A program made the position numbers and the translations under genes. Under the pieces are notes generated by a model that ran no database searches, had not been told where the DNA came from, and saw only the letters and a list, made by a program, of their open reading frames with translations. From positions 124,001 to 188,000 of the forward strand of contig NZ_JAFA01000001.1 in assembly GCF_000519185.1 (NCBI RefSeq): a stretch of DNA of 64,000 nucleotides, given 5' to 3'. Every line of letters begins with the position of its first letter. Positions within the stretch are counted from its first letter, which is position 1. Source of the DNA: Paraburkholderia nodosa DSM 21604. GTDB taxonomy: Bacteria > Pseudomonadota > Gammaproteobacteria > Burkholderiales > Burkholderiaceae. Below, piece by piece: positions 56,874 to 64,000 of this stretch.

Positions 56874-59800
56874 ATGAGTTATTTTCTGGACCGGTTGAAG
56901 TTCATGTCGCGCGTGAAGTCGACGTTTTCGAAGGGCCACGGCGCGGTGGTGAACGAGGACCGCAAGTGGGAAGACGGCTATCGCAGCCGCTGGCAGCACG
57001 ACAAGATCGTACGCTCGACCCACGGCGTGAACTGCACGGGCTCGTGCTCGTGGAAGGTTTACGTGAAGAACGGCCTGATCACGTGGGAAACGCAGCAGAC
57101 CGACTATCCGCGCACGCGCGCTGACCTGCCCAATCACGAACCGCGCGGCTGCCCGCGTGGCGCATCGTATAGCTGGTACGTGTATTCGGCGCAGCGCGTG
57201 AAGTACCCGATGATCCGCGGGCGCCTGATCGAAATGTGGCGCGAGGCGCGCAAGACGCTCGACCCGGTCAAGGCATGGGCTTCGATCGTCGAGGACCCGA
57301 AGAAGGCGGCTCACTACAAGAGCGCGCGCGGCCAGGGCGGCTTCGTGCGCGCCGGGTGGGACACGGCCACCGAGATGATCGCGGCGGCCAACGCCTACAC
57401 CATCGGCAAGTACGGTCCCGATCGCGTGGTGGGTTTCTCGCCCATTCCGGCAATGTCGATGGTCTCGTACGCCGCGGGCGCGCGTTATCTGAGCCTGATC
57501 GGCGGGGCGTGTCTGTCGTTCTACGACTGGTATTGCGACTTGCCGCCTTCCTCGCCGCAGGTATGGGGCGAGCAGACCGACGTGCCCGAATCGGCCGACT
57601 GGTACAACTCCACGTATCTCATGGTGTGGGGCTCGAACGTGCCGCAAACGCGCACGCCCGACGCCCACTTCTACACCGAGGTCCGCTACAAGGGCACGAA
57701 GACGGTCGCAGTGTCGTCCGACTTCGGCGAGATGGTGAAGTTCGGCGATATCTGGCTCGCGCCGAAGCAGGGCACCGACGCGGCGCTCGCGCTCGCGATG
57801 GGCCACGTGGTGCTCAAGGAGTTTCACGCAACGGCGAAGTCCGCGTACTTCCGCGATTACGTGAAGCAGTACACCGACATGCCGATGCTCGTCACGCTCG
57901 CGAAGCGCGATGGCGCGCTCGTGCCAGACCAGTTCCTGCGCGCGTCGCAACTCGCCGCGAATCTCGACGAAGCGAACAATCCGCAGTGGAAGACGCTCGC
58001 CATCGATTCGACCACGGGCGACATCGTCGCGCCGAACGGCTCGATCGGCTTCCGCTGGGGAGAAGGCGAGCACGACGGCGGCAAGAAGGTGGGCCGCTGG
58101 AACCTCGAAATGAAGGACGGCGGCAGCGGCCGCGAAATCGATCCGCGCCTTTCGCTCGTCGATCAGCATGACGAAGTGGTCGAGGTGGGCTTCCCGTACT
58201 TCGGCGGCGAACATGGCGCGCTGCTCGCGCGCCGCGTGCCCGTGAAGCGCGTGGCGCTGGCGGACGGCACGAGCGTACTGGTCGCCACCGTCTACGACCT
58301 GCAGATGGCCAACTACGGCGTCGACCAGGGGCTCGGCGGCCCGAACGTCGCGTCCTCGTATGACGACGACGTGCCCTGCACGCCCGCATGGCAGGAGAAG
58401 CACACCACGGTGCCGCGCAAGCTCGTGATCCAGGTGGCGCGCGAGTTTGCCGACAACGCCGACCGCACGCGCGGCAAGAGCATGGTGATCGTCGGCGCGG
58501 CGCTCAATCACTGGTACCACAACGACATGATCTACCGCGGCATCATCAATCTGCTGATGATGTGCGGCTGTATCGGCCAGAGCGGCGGCGGCTGGGCGCA
58601 CTACGTGGGCCAGGAAAAGCTGCGTCCGCAGTTCGGCTGGGCGCCGCTCGCGTTCGCGCTCGACTGGTCGCGCCCGCCGCGCCAGATGAACGGCACGTCG
58701 TTCTTCTACAACCACACGAGCCAGTGGCGTCACGAGAAGGTGAGCCTGGACGAGATTCTTGGCCCGGGCGCGGACCGCGAACGCTACAAGAACCTGTCGA
58801 TGCTCGACCTCAACGCGAAGTCCGAGCGCATGGGCTGGCTGCCTTCGGCGCCGCAACTGGGCGCCAATCCGCTCGACGTGGTGGATGCCGCGCAGCGCGC
58901 AGGCGTGCCGCCGGTGCACTACACCGTCGATCAGCTGAAGTCGGGCGCCCTGAACTTCGCCTGCGACGACCCCGACAATCCCGCGAACTTTCCGCGCAAC
59001 ATGTTCGTGTGGCGCTCGAACATCATGGGCAGCTCGGGCAAGGGGCACGAGTATTTCCTCAAGTACCTGCTCGGCACGCAGAACGCGCTGTTCGGCGACG
59101 AAGCCGATGCGATCAAGCCCGCCGAAGTGAAGGTGCGCGAAGCGGCCGAAGGCAAGCTCGACCTGCTCACGGTGCTCGACTTCCGCATGAGCACGACGTG
59201 CCTGTACGGCGATATCGTGCTGCCTTCTGCCACGTGGTACGAGAAGGACGATCTCAACACGTCGGACATGCACCCGTTCATCCATCCGCTTTCGGAGGCG
59301 GTGCAGCCGTTGTGGGAGAGCAAGACCGACTGGGAGATCTACAAGGTCATCGCGAAGAAGTTTTCGGAGATCGGCGGCGCGCATCTGGGCAAGCGCACGG
59401 ACCTCGTGTGCACGCCGCTCATGCATGACACGCCGGGCGAACTCGGTCAGGCGTTCGAGCCGAAGGACTGGCGTCTTGGCGAATGCGATCTGATCCCGGG
59501 CAAGACCGCGCCTTCGATGACGCTGGTGGAGCGCGACTATCGCGAGATCTACAACAAGTTCACCTCCGTTGGGCCGCTGCTCGAAAAGCTCGGTAACGGC
59601 GGCAAGGGCATCAACTGGAACACCGTGCACGAGGTGGGCGAGTTCGCACAGCTCACGGGCATCCAGCAGAACCGCGGCGCGGCCGAGGGACGCCCGCGTC
59701 TGGAAACGGCCATCGACGCCGCCGAAATGATCCTCACCTTCGCGCCGGAAACCAACGGCCACGTAGCGGTGAAGGCGTGGGACGCGCTCTCGAAGATCAC

Positions 59801-60599
59801 GGGCCGCGATCACACGCATCTGGCCGAAGGCCGCGAGCACGACAAGATCCGCTTTCGCGACGTGCAGGCGCAACCGCGCAAGATCATCTCCGCGCCTACG
59901 TGGTCGGGGCTCGAATCGGAAGAGGTGAGCTACAACGCGGGTTATACGAACGTGCACGAGCTGATTCCCTGGCGCACGCTCACGGGCCGCCAGCAGTTCT
60001 ATCAGGATCACCGCTGGATGCTCGATTTCGGCGAAGGCCTCTGTAACTACAAGCCCGCCATCGACACGAAGACGACCTCGCCGATGCTCGGCGCGAAACC
60101 CAACGGCGAGCACGAACTCGTCCTGAACTGGATCACGCCGCACCAGAAGTGGGGCATCCACTCCACGTACACGGACAACCTGCGCATGCTCACGCTGTCG
60201 CGTGGCGGCCCGCACGTCTGGGTCTCGGAAGCCGAAGCGAAGGACGCGGGTCTCGTCGATAACGACTGGGTCGAGGTGTTCAACGTGAACGGCACGCTCA
60301 CTGCGCGCGTCGTGGTGAGCCAGCGCGTGCCGCGCGGCATGTGCCTCATGTATCACGCGCAGGAAAAGATCATCAACGTTCCGGGCGCGGAAACGAGCGG
60401 CATGCGCGGCGGCATTCACAACTCGGTCACGCGCACGGTGCTCAAGCCCACGCACATGATCGGCGGCTACGCGCAACTGGCGTATGGCTTCAACTACTAC
60501 GGCACCGTCGGCAGCAATCGCGACGAGTACGTGATCGTGCGCAAGATGAAGAAGGTCGAGTGGCTGGAAGGCCCGATGAAGGAAGGAGCAGCATCATGA
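56874..60599 (+). CDS. narG: Respiratory nitrate reductase alpha subunit
   Basis: 1241 aa, Mo-bisMGD catalytic subunit reducing nitrate to nitrite at the cytoplasmic face. The FS0 cluster ligands are His50, Cys54, Cys58 and Cys93 (HGVNCTGSC, RGCPRG), with the typical NarG His. Asp222 in YCDLPP matches the family's Mo ligand. Shortly after comes GEQTDVPESADWYN. The start MSYFLDRLKFMSR follows cggag. The stop overlaps narH by 4 bp. Confidence 0.98.
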   Translation: MSYFLDRLKFMSRVKSTFSKGHGAVVNEDRKWEDGYRSRWQHDKIVRSTHGVNCTGSCSWKVYVKNGLITWETQQTDYPRTRADLPNHEPRGCPRGASYSWYVYSAQRVKYPMIRGRLIEMWREARKTLDPVKAWASIVEDPKKAAHYKSARGQGGFVRAGWDTATEMIAAANAYTIGKYGPDRVVGFSPIPAMSMVSYAAGARYLSLIGGACLSFYDWYCDLPPSSPQVWGEQTDVPESADWYNSTYLMVWGSNVPQTRTPDAHFYTEVRYKGTKTVAVSSDFGEMVKFGDIWLAPKQGTDAALALAMGHVVLKEFHATAKSAYFRDYVKQYTDMPMLVTLAKRDGALVPDQFLRASQLAANLDEANNPQWKTLAIDSTTGDIVAPNGSIGFRWGEGEHDGGKKVGRWNLEMKDGGSGREIDPRLSLVDQHDEVVEVGFPYFGGEHGALLARRVPVKRVALADGTSVLVATVYDLQMANYGVDQGLGGPNVASSYDDDVPCTPAWQEKHTTVPRKLVIQVAREFADNADRTRGKSMVIVGAALNHWYHNDMIYRGIINLLMMCGCIGQSGGGWAHYVGQEKLRPQFGWAPLAFALDWSRPPRQMNGTSFFYNHTSQWRHEKVSLDEILGPGADRERYKNLSMLDLNAKSERMGWLPSAPQLGANPLDVVDAAQRAGVPPVHYTVDQLKSGALNFACDDPDNPANFPRNMFVWRSNIMGSSGKGHEYFLKYLLGTQNALFGDEADAIKPAEVKVREAAEGKLDLLTVLDFRMSTTCLYGDIVLPSATWYEKDDLNTSDMHPFIHPLSEAVQPLWESKTDWEIYKVIAKKFSEIGGAHLGKRTDLVCTPLMHDTPGELGQAFEPKDWRLGECDLIPGKTAPSMTLVERDYREIYNKFTSVGPLLEKLGNGGKGINWNTVHEVGEFAQLTGIQQNRGAAEGRPRLETAIDAAEMILTFAPETNGHVAVKAWDALSKITGRDHTHLAEGREHDKIRFRDVQAQPRKIISAPTWSGLESEEVSYNAGYTNVHELIPWRTLTGRQQFYQDHRWMLDFGEGLCNYKPAIDTKTTSPMLGAKPNGEHELVLNWITPHQKWGIHSTYTDNLRMLTLSRGGPHVWVSEAEAKDAGLVDNDWVEVFNVNGTLTARVVVSQRVPRGMCLMYHAQEKIINVPGAETSGMRGGIHNSVTRTVLKPTHMIGGYAQLAYGFNYYGTVGSNRDEYVIVRKMKKVEWLEGPMKEGAAS

Positions 60600-62149
60600 A
60601 AATCCGCGCCCAGGTGGCGATGGTCCTGAACCTCGACAAGTGCATCGGCTGCCATACGTGCTCCGTCACGTGCAAAAACGTGTGGACGTCGCGCGATGGC
60701 GTCGAGTACGCGTGGTTCAACAACGTCGAGACGAAGCCCGGCATCGGCTATCCGAAGGAATGGGAGAACCAGGAGAAGTGGAACGGCGGCTGGGTTCGCA
60801 ACCCGAACGGCAAGATCGAGCCGCGCCAGGGCCCGAAGCTCAAGGTGCTGGCCAACCTGTTCGCCAACCCGAACCTGCCTGGCATCGACGACTACTACGA
60901 GCCGTTCACGTACGACTACGAGCATTTGCAGAAGGCGCGCCTCTCGCAGACGCCACCCACCGCGCGCCCCGTGTCGGTCATCACCGGCAAGAAGATGGAC
61001 AAGATCCATTGGGGTCCCAACTGGGAAGACGACCTGGGCGGCGAGTTCGCCTCGCGCAGCCGCGACAAGCTGTTCGAGAACGTGCAGAAGGAGATGTACT
61101 CGACCTTCGAGAACACCTTCATGATGTATCTGCCGCGTCTGTGCGAGCACTGCCTGAATCCCGCGTGCGTGGCGTCGTGCCCCTCGGGCTCGGTGTACAA
61201 GCGCGAAGACGACGGCATCGTGCTCGTTGACCAGGATAAGTGCCGCGGCTGGCGCATGTGCATCTCGGGTTGCCCGTACAAGAAGATGTACTTCAACTGG
61301 AAGAGCGGCAAGGCCGAGAAGTGCATCTTCTGCTATCCGCGCATCGAGGCGGGGCAGCCTACCGTCTGCTCGGAAACGTGCGTGGGCCGCATCCGTTATC
61401 TGGGCGTGATGCTTTACGACGCGGACCGCATCAGCGAGGCGGCATCGGTCGAATCGACGCAGGATCTGTATCAGTCGCAGCTCGACGTATTCCTCGATCC
61501 GCACGATCCCGCCATCCAGGCCGAGGCGCGCCGCCAGGGCGTGCCGCAGAGCTGGCTCGACGCCGCAGTGCGCTCGCCCGTATATCGTATGGCGGTCGAG
61601 TGGAAGATCGCGTTCCCGCTGCACCCCGAGTACCGCACGCTGCCGATGGTCTGGTACGTGCCGCCGCTTTCGCCGATCCAGTCGGCTGCGGACGCGGGCC
61701 ATATCGGCATGGACGGCGTGATTCCCGACGTGGCGAGCCTGCGCATTCCCATGCGCTATCTCGCCAACCTGCTCACCGCCGGCGACGAAAAGCCCGTGAT
61801 TTCGGCGCTCAACCGCATGCTGGCGATGCGCGCCTACAAGCGCACCCAGGCCGTGGACGGCGTGAACGACAACGCGGTTCTCGCGCGCGCGGGCCTCACG
61901 CCCGAGCAGGTCGAGGACATGTACCGCACCATGGCGATCGCGAACTACGAGGACCGCTTCGTCGTGCCGTCGTCGCACAAGGAAATGGTCGAGGACTCGT
62001 TCAACGAAAAGGGCAGTTGCGGCTTCTCGTTCGGCAACGGGTGTTCGGGCGGTGTTTCCGAGGGCTCGCTGTTCGGCTCGAAGGTCGAAGGCAGCGTGGT
62101 GTATGTCGATATGCCGAAGTCGCGTCGCAAGACGCCGTCTGAAGCTTGA
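60596..62149 (+). CDS. narH: Respiratory nitrate reductase beta subunit
   Basis: 517 aa electron-transfer subunit. Four cluster motifs are visible: CIGCHTCSVTC (residues 16-26), CEHCLNPACVASCP, CRGWRMCISGCP where Trp replaces a Cys as in the [3Fe-4S] site, and CIFCYPRIEAGQPTVC-SETC. It carries electrons from NarI hemes to NarG. The ATG overlaps the narG stop (atga). A Gly/Ser-rich tail (FSFGNGCSGGVSEGS) precedes the end. Confidence 0.98.
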   Translation: MKIRAQVAMVLNLDKCIGCHTCSVTCKNVWTSRDGVEYAWFNNVETKPGIGYPKEWENQEKWNGGWVRNPNGKIEPRQGPKLKVLANLFANPNLPGIDDYYEPFTYDYEHLQKARLSQTPPTARPVSVITGKKMDKIHWGPNWEDDLGGEFASRSRDKLFENVQKEMYSTFENTFMMYLPRLCEHCLNPACVASCPSGSVYKREDDGIVLVDQDKCRGWRMCISGCPYKKMYFNWKSGKAEKCIFCYPRIEAGQPTVCSETCVGRIRYLGVMLYDADRISEAASVESTQDLYQSQLDVFLDPHDPAIQAEARRQGVPQSWLDAAVRSPVYRMAVEWKIAFPLHPEYRTLPMVWYVPPLSPIQSAADAGHIGMDGVIPDVASLRIPMRYLANLLTAGDEKPVISALNRMLAMRAYKRTQAVDGVNDNAVLARAGLTPEQVEDMYRTMAIANYEDRFVVPSSHKEMVEDSFNEKGSCGFSFGNGCSGGVSEGSLFGSKVEGSVVYVDMPKSRRKTPSEA

Positions 62150-62165
62150 GCGGGAGGACACAATC

Positions 62166-62858
62166 ATGTCGATTTATCCGGTTCTCTCCGCGCTGCTCGA
62201 CTATCCCGAGCAGCCCTTGCTCGACGCGCTCGACGAGATCGAAGCCGCGCTCGAAGCCCTGCCGAACGGCGCATTCGCCGCGCGCGAACTGACGCCGCTC
62301 ATCGCGGCGCTGCGCGAGCGCTCGCTCGTCGAGTCGCAGGAAGCGTACGTGGCTACCTTCGACCGCAATCCGCGCCACTCGCTGCATCTGTTCGAGCACG
62401 TGCACGGCGAGAGCCGCGCGCGCGGCCAGGCGATGGTCGATCTGCTCGACGAATACCGCAACCATGGCCTCGACGTCGCGACGAGCGAACTGCCCGACTA
62501 CGTGCCGCTCTTTCTCGAAGTGCTCGGCCTGATCGGCGAGGACGAGGCGCGCGCGCTGCTCGGCGAGGCGATTCACGTGCTCGCTGCGCTCGGCAATCAG
62601 CTCGAGAAGAGTGAAAGCCCCTACGCGGGCATCTTCACGGTGCTGTGCGAGCTGACCGATGTCGAGCCGCTGCCGCTCGTGGGCGCGCCCGTGCGCGACA
62701 TGGACGAGGCGCTCGAACGCTTCGGCACCGGCGCGGACGGCGTGGAGCCACTCATGCACGCGTTCGGCGCGAGCAACGCGCCGCAGGTCGTTCAATTCCA
62801 CCCGCGAGCGCAGTTTGCCGCGACCACTGCGGCTGCCTGCGCAAAGGAATCGCCATGA
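62166..62858 (+). CDS. narJ: Nitrate reductase molybdenum cofactor assembly chaperone
   Basis: 230 aa, TorD/NarJ-type all-helical chaperone (YPVLSALLDYPEQPLLDAL, YVATFDRNPRHSLHLFEHVH, LPDYVPLFLEVLGLI). It binds apo-NarG until cofactors are inserted and is not in the final enzyme. Ribosome site gggagg; its stop overlaps narI by 4 bp. Confidence 0.96.
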   Translation: MSIYPVLSALLDYPEQPLLDALDEIEAALEALPNGAFAARELTPLIAALRERSLVESQEAYVATFDRNPRHSLHLFEHVHGESRARGQAMVDLLDEYRNHGLDVATSELPDYVPLFLEVLGLIGEDEARALLGEAIHVLAALGNQLEKSESPYAGIFTVLCELTDVEPLPLVGAPVRDMDEALERFGTGADGVEPLMHAFGASNAPQVVQFHPRAQFAATTAAACAKESP

Positions 62859-63538
62859 ACACGTTCAGTCAGTTTTTGTTCGGCATCTATCCGTATATTG
62901 CCGCCGCCATCTTCCTGTTCGGCAGCCTCGCGCGCTTCGAGCGCGAGCAGTACACGTGGAAGGCGGACAGCTCGCAGTTGCTCTATCGCGGGCATTTGCG
63001 GCTTGGCAATATCCTCTTCCACGTCGGCGTGCTCGGGCTTTTCTTCGGGCATCTGTTCGGTCTGCTCACGCCCGTCGCTGTGTGGGACTGGCTCGGCGTG
63101 CCGCACGCGGTCAAGCAGCTCGTGGCGATGGTCGCCGGCGGCGTGATGGGCTCGATGTGTCTGGTGGGCCTCGCGATCCTGCTGCACCGGCGGCTTTCGA
63201 ACGCGCGCGTTTCGGCCGTGACGCGCGTGGGCGACAAGGTGCTGCTGTTGTGGCTGCTCGTCACGCTGCTGCTCGGGCTGAGCACCATCGGCGAATCGGC
63301 GAGCCACATGGACGGCGCGATGATGGTGCGGCTCATGACCTGGGCGCAGCACATCGTCACGTTCCGCGGCGACGCCGCGAGCTTCGTGGCAGACGCGCCG
63401 CTCATCTTCCGCATGCACCTCTTCATGGGCATGACGCTGTTCGTGATCTTCCCGTTCACGCGGCTCGTGCACGTGTGGAGCGGGTTCGCCTCGATCACCT
63501 ATCTCTCGCGCGCCTGGCAGCTCGTACGCAGCCGCTAG
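62855..63538 (+). CDS. narI: Respiratory nitrate reductase gamma subunit (cytochrome b)
   Basis: 227 aa with five helices. Heme ligands His56 and His66 (FHVGVLGLFFGHLFG), and His188 and His206 (MHLFMGM, LVHVWSG) are present. It oxidises quinol at the periplasmic side and anchors NarGH. Last structural gene of the operon; a terminator follows at 63584. Confidence 0.97.
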   Translation: MNTFSQFLFGIYPYIAAAIFLFGSLARFEREQYTWKADSSQLLYRGHLRLGNILFHVGVLGLFFGHLFGLLTPVAVWDWLGVPHAVKQLVAMVAGGVMGSMCLVGLAILLHRRLSNARVSAVTRVGDKVLLLWLLVTLLLGLSTIGESASHMDGAMMVRLMTWAQHIVTFRGDAASFVADAPLIFRMHLFMGMTLFVIFPFTRLVHVWSGFASITYLSRAWQLVRSR

Positions 63539-63583
63539 CGGCCAACGTTTGCCTCTGGACGGCCGTGGGGATGGCCGTTCTTC

Positions 63584-63619
63584 GCGGGGAGCGAGCCCAC
63601 TCGCATTCCCCGCTTTTTT
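63584..63619 (+). terminator. Rho-independent terminator after narI
   Basis: gcggggagcgag pairs with ctcgc-at-tccccgc (one 2-nt bulge), followed by six Ts. Confidence 0.85.
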
Positions 63620-63806
63620 CACGATGTGTACACGCCGGGGGCGCGCAACGCGGTTCGCCGGGACTCGCCCGGGAGGCAGGCGATCTGACGCATAGTGTCG
63701 CAGTTGGCCGTGCAGACCGCGACATAGCGCGCGATCGGCCTCACTCCGTCAGATAATGTCGGTATAGGCGCCGCCGTTTCGGCGCAGCCGATTCCCGGTC
63801 CCGGCC

Positions 63807-64000
63807 ATGACTCCGTCTTCCGATTCCGCAACCGCATCTGCCGCATCTGCCGCTTCTGCCGCCGCGCAGGAAGCGCCGTTCCCGAATCGGCTCTCCACGC
63901 GCATCGTTGTGCTTTCCACGGTCGCGCTCGCGCTCGTGCTCGCGATGATCAGCGGCACGCTCTGGCTTTCCTGGCAGCTCGAGGGCGGCGGCGCCGCGAT
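63807..64000 (+). CDS. NarX-type nitrate/nitrite sensor kinase (3' partial)
   Basis: Only the first 64 codons are in the window. The N-terminus is Ala/Ser-rich (SATASAASAASAAAQEA), then one membrane helix (IVVLSTVALALVLAMISG) and SWQLEGGGAA, which fits the start of the periplasmic P-box that senses nitrate in NarX. The place after narGHJI supports this. The kinase part is outside the window, so the call rests on the N-terminus and context. Confidence 0.7.
   Translation, partial: MTPSSDSATASAASAASAAAQEAPFPNRLSTRIVVLSTVALALVLAMISGTLWLSWQLEGGGAA

Noticed and set aside
56628..60476. A very long antisense frame opposite narG
   Set aside because: narG is unmistakable on the plus strand. The antisense product is His/Arg/Ala-rich with no domain, a product of third-position GC bias.

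Overview
The window is a high-GC bacterial chromosome segment, almost fully coding, and fits a betaproteobacterium of the Burkholderiaceae (Burkholderia, Paraburkholderia or Caballeronia type, main chromosome). Supporting this are the cox/cta cluster layout, the rapZ-hprK-ptsN-hpf-rpoN-lptBAC-kdsCD string, the rplY-prs-tRNA-Gln-ispE-lolB order, and the pairing of a GlcNAc PTS with its own fused EIIA-HPr-EI. I see no insertion sequence, prophage, CRISPR array, integrase or clear sign of recent transfer.

Layout. (1) 1-10004, plus strand: an aa3-type cytochrome c oxidase and its assembly line. These are coxB (5' end cut off by the window), ctaD, a small assembly protein, ctaG, a DUF2970 protein and ctaE, then surf1, a SCO-like protein, ctaA, ctaB and sco. 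A DUF2909 gene on the minus strand interrupts them. (2) 10195-11007: a lone MetQ/NlpA-type binding protein. (3) 11471-18876: a GlcNAc operon of GntR regulator, nagA, SIS-domain deaminase, EIIA-HPr-EI fusion and nagE. (4) 19053-24292, mostly minus: rpoH under a perfect CIRCE element, an NTF2-like protein, leuA with a leucine-codon leader peptide, and ybiB. (5) 24572-29122: an FAH-family hydrolase and maiA, ftsY, rsmD, coaD and a ferredoxin. (6) 29191-36458, minus: hisC, pth, rplY, prs, tRNA-Gln, ispE, lolB and a TPR protein. (7) 36581-38560, plus: mutM and mutY. (8) 38601-48264, minus: LON-domain protein, rapZ, hprK, ptsN, hpf, rpoN, lptB, lptA, lptC, kdsC and kdsD. (9) 48491-53691, plus: a CPA2 antiporter, apt, a LysE-type exporter, a NUDIX protein and purU. 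(10) 53939-64000, plus: respiratory nitrate reduction with two NarK transporters, narGHJI and the start of a NarX-type sensor.

The cell can respire oxygen through an aa3 oxidase and nitrate through NarGHI. Two phosphorelays lie in the window: the GlcNAc PTS, and the nitrogen-type PTS (PtsN with HPr kinase and RapZ). Several convergent gene pairs are separated by strong bidirectional terminators.

The most interesting sequence-level signals are: a probably leaderless leader peptide with four rare CTA leucine codons about 340 nt upstream of leuA; a CoxB that carries a cytochrome c domain and also an OmpA-type peptidoglycan-binding domain; a second SCO-like protein with CxxxC and a distal His inside the oxidase cluster; a CIRCE operator overlapping the rpoH promoter; a repeated 15-bp motif around the GlcNAc operon promoter; and a second, cysteine-less EIIB domain at the end of NagE.
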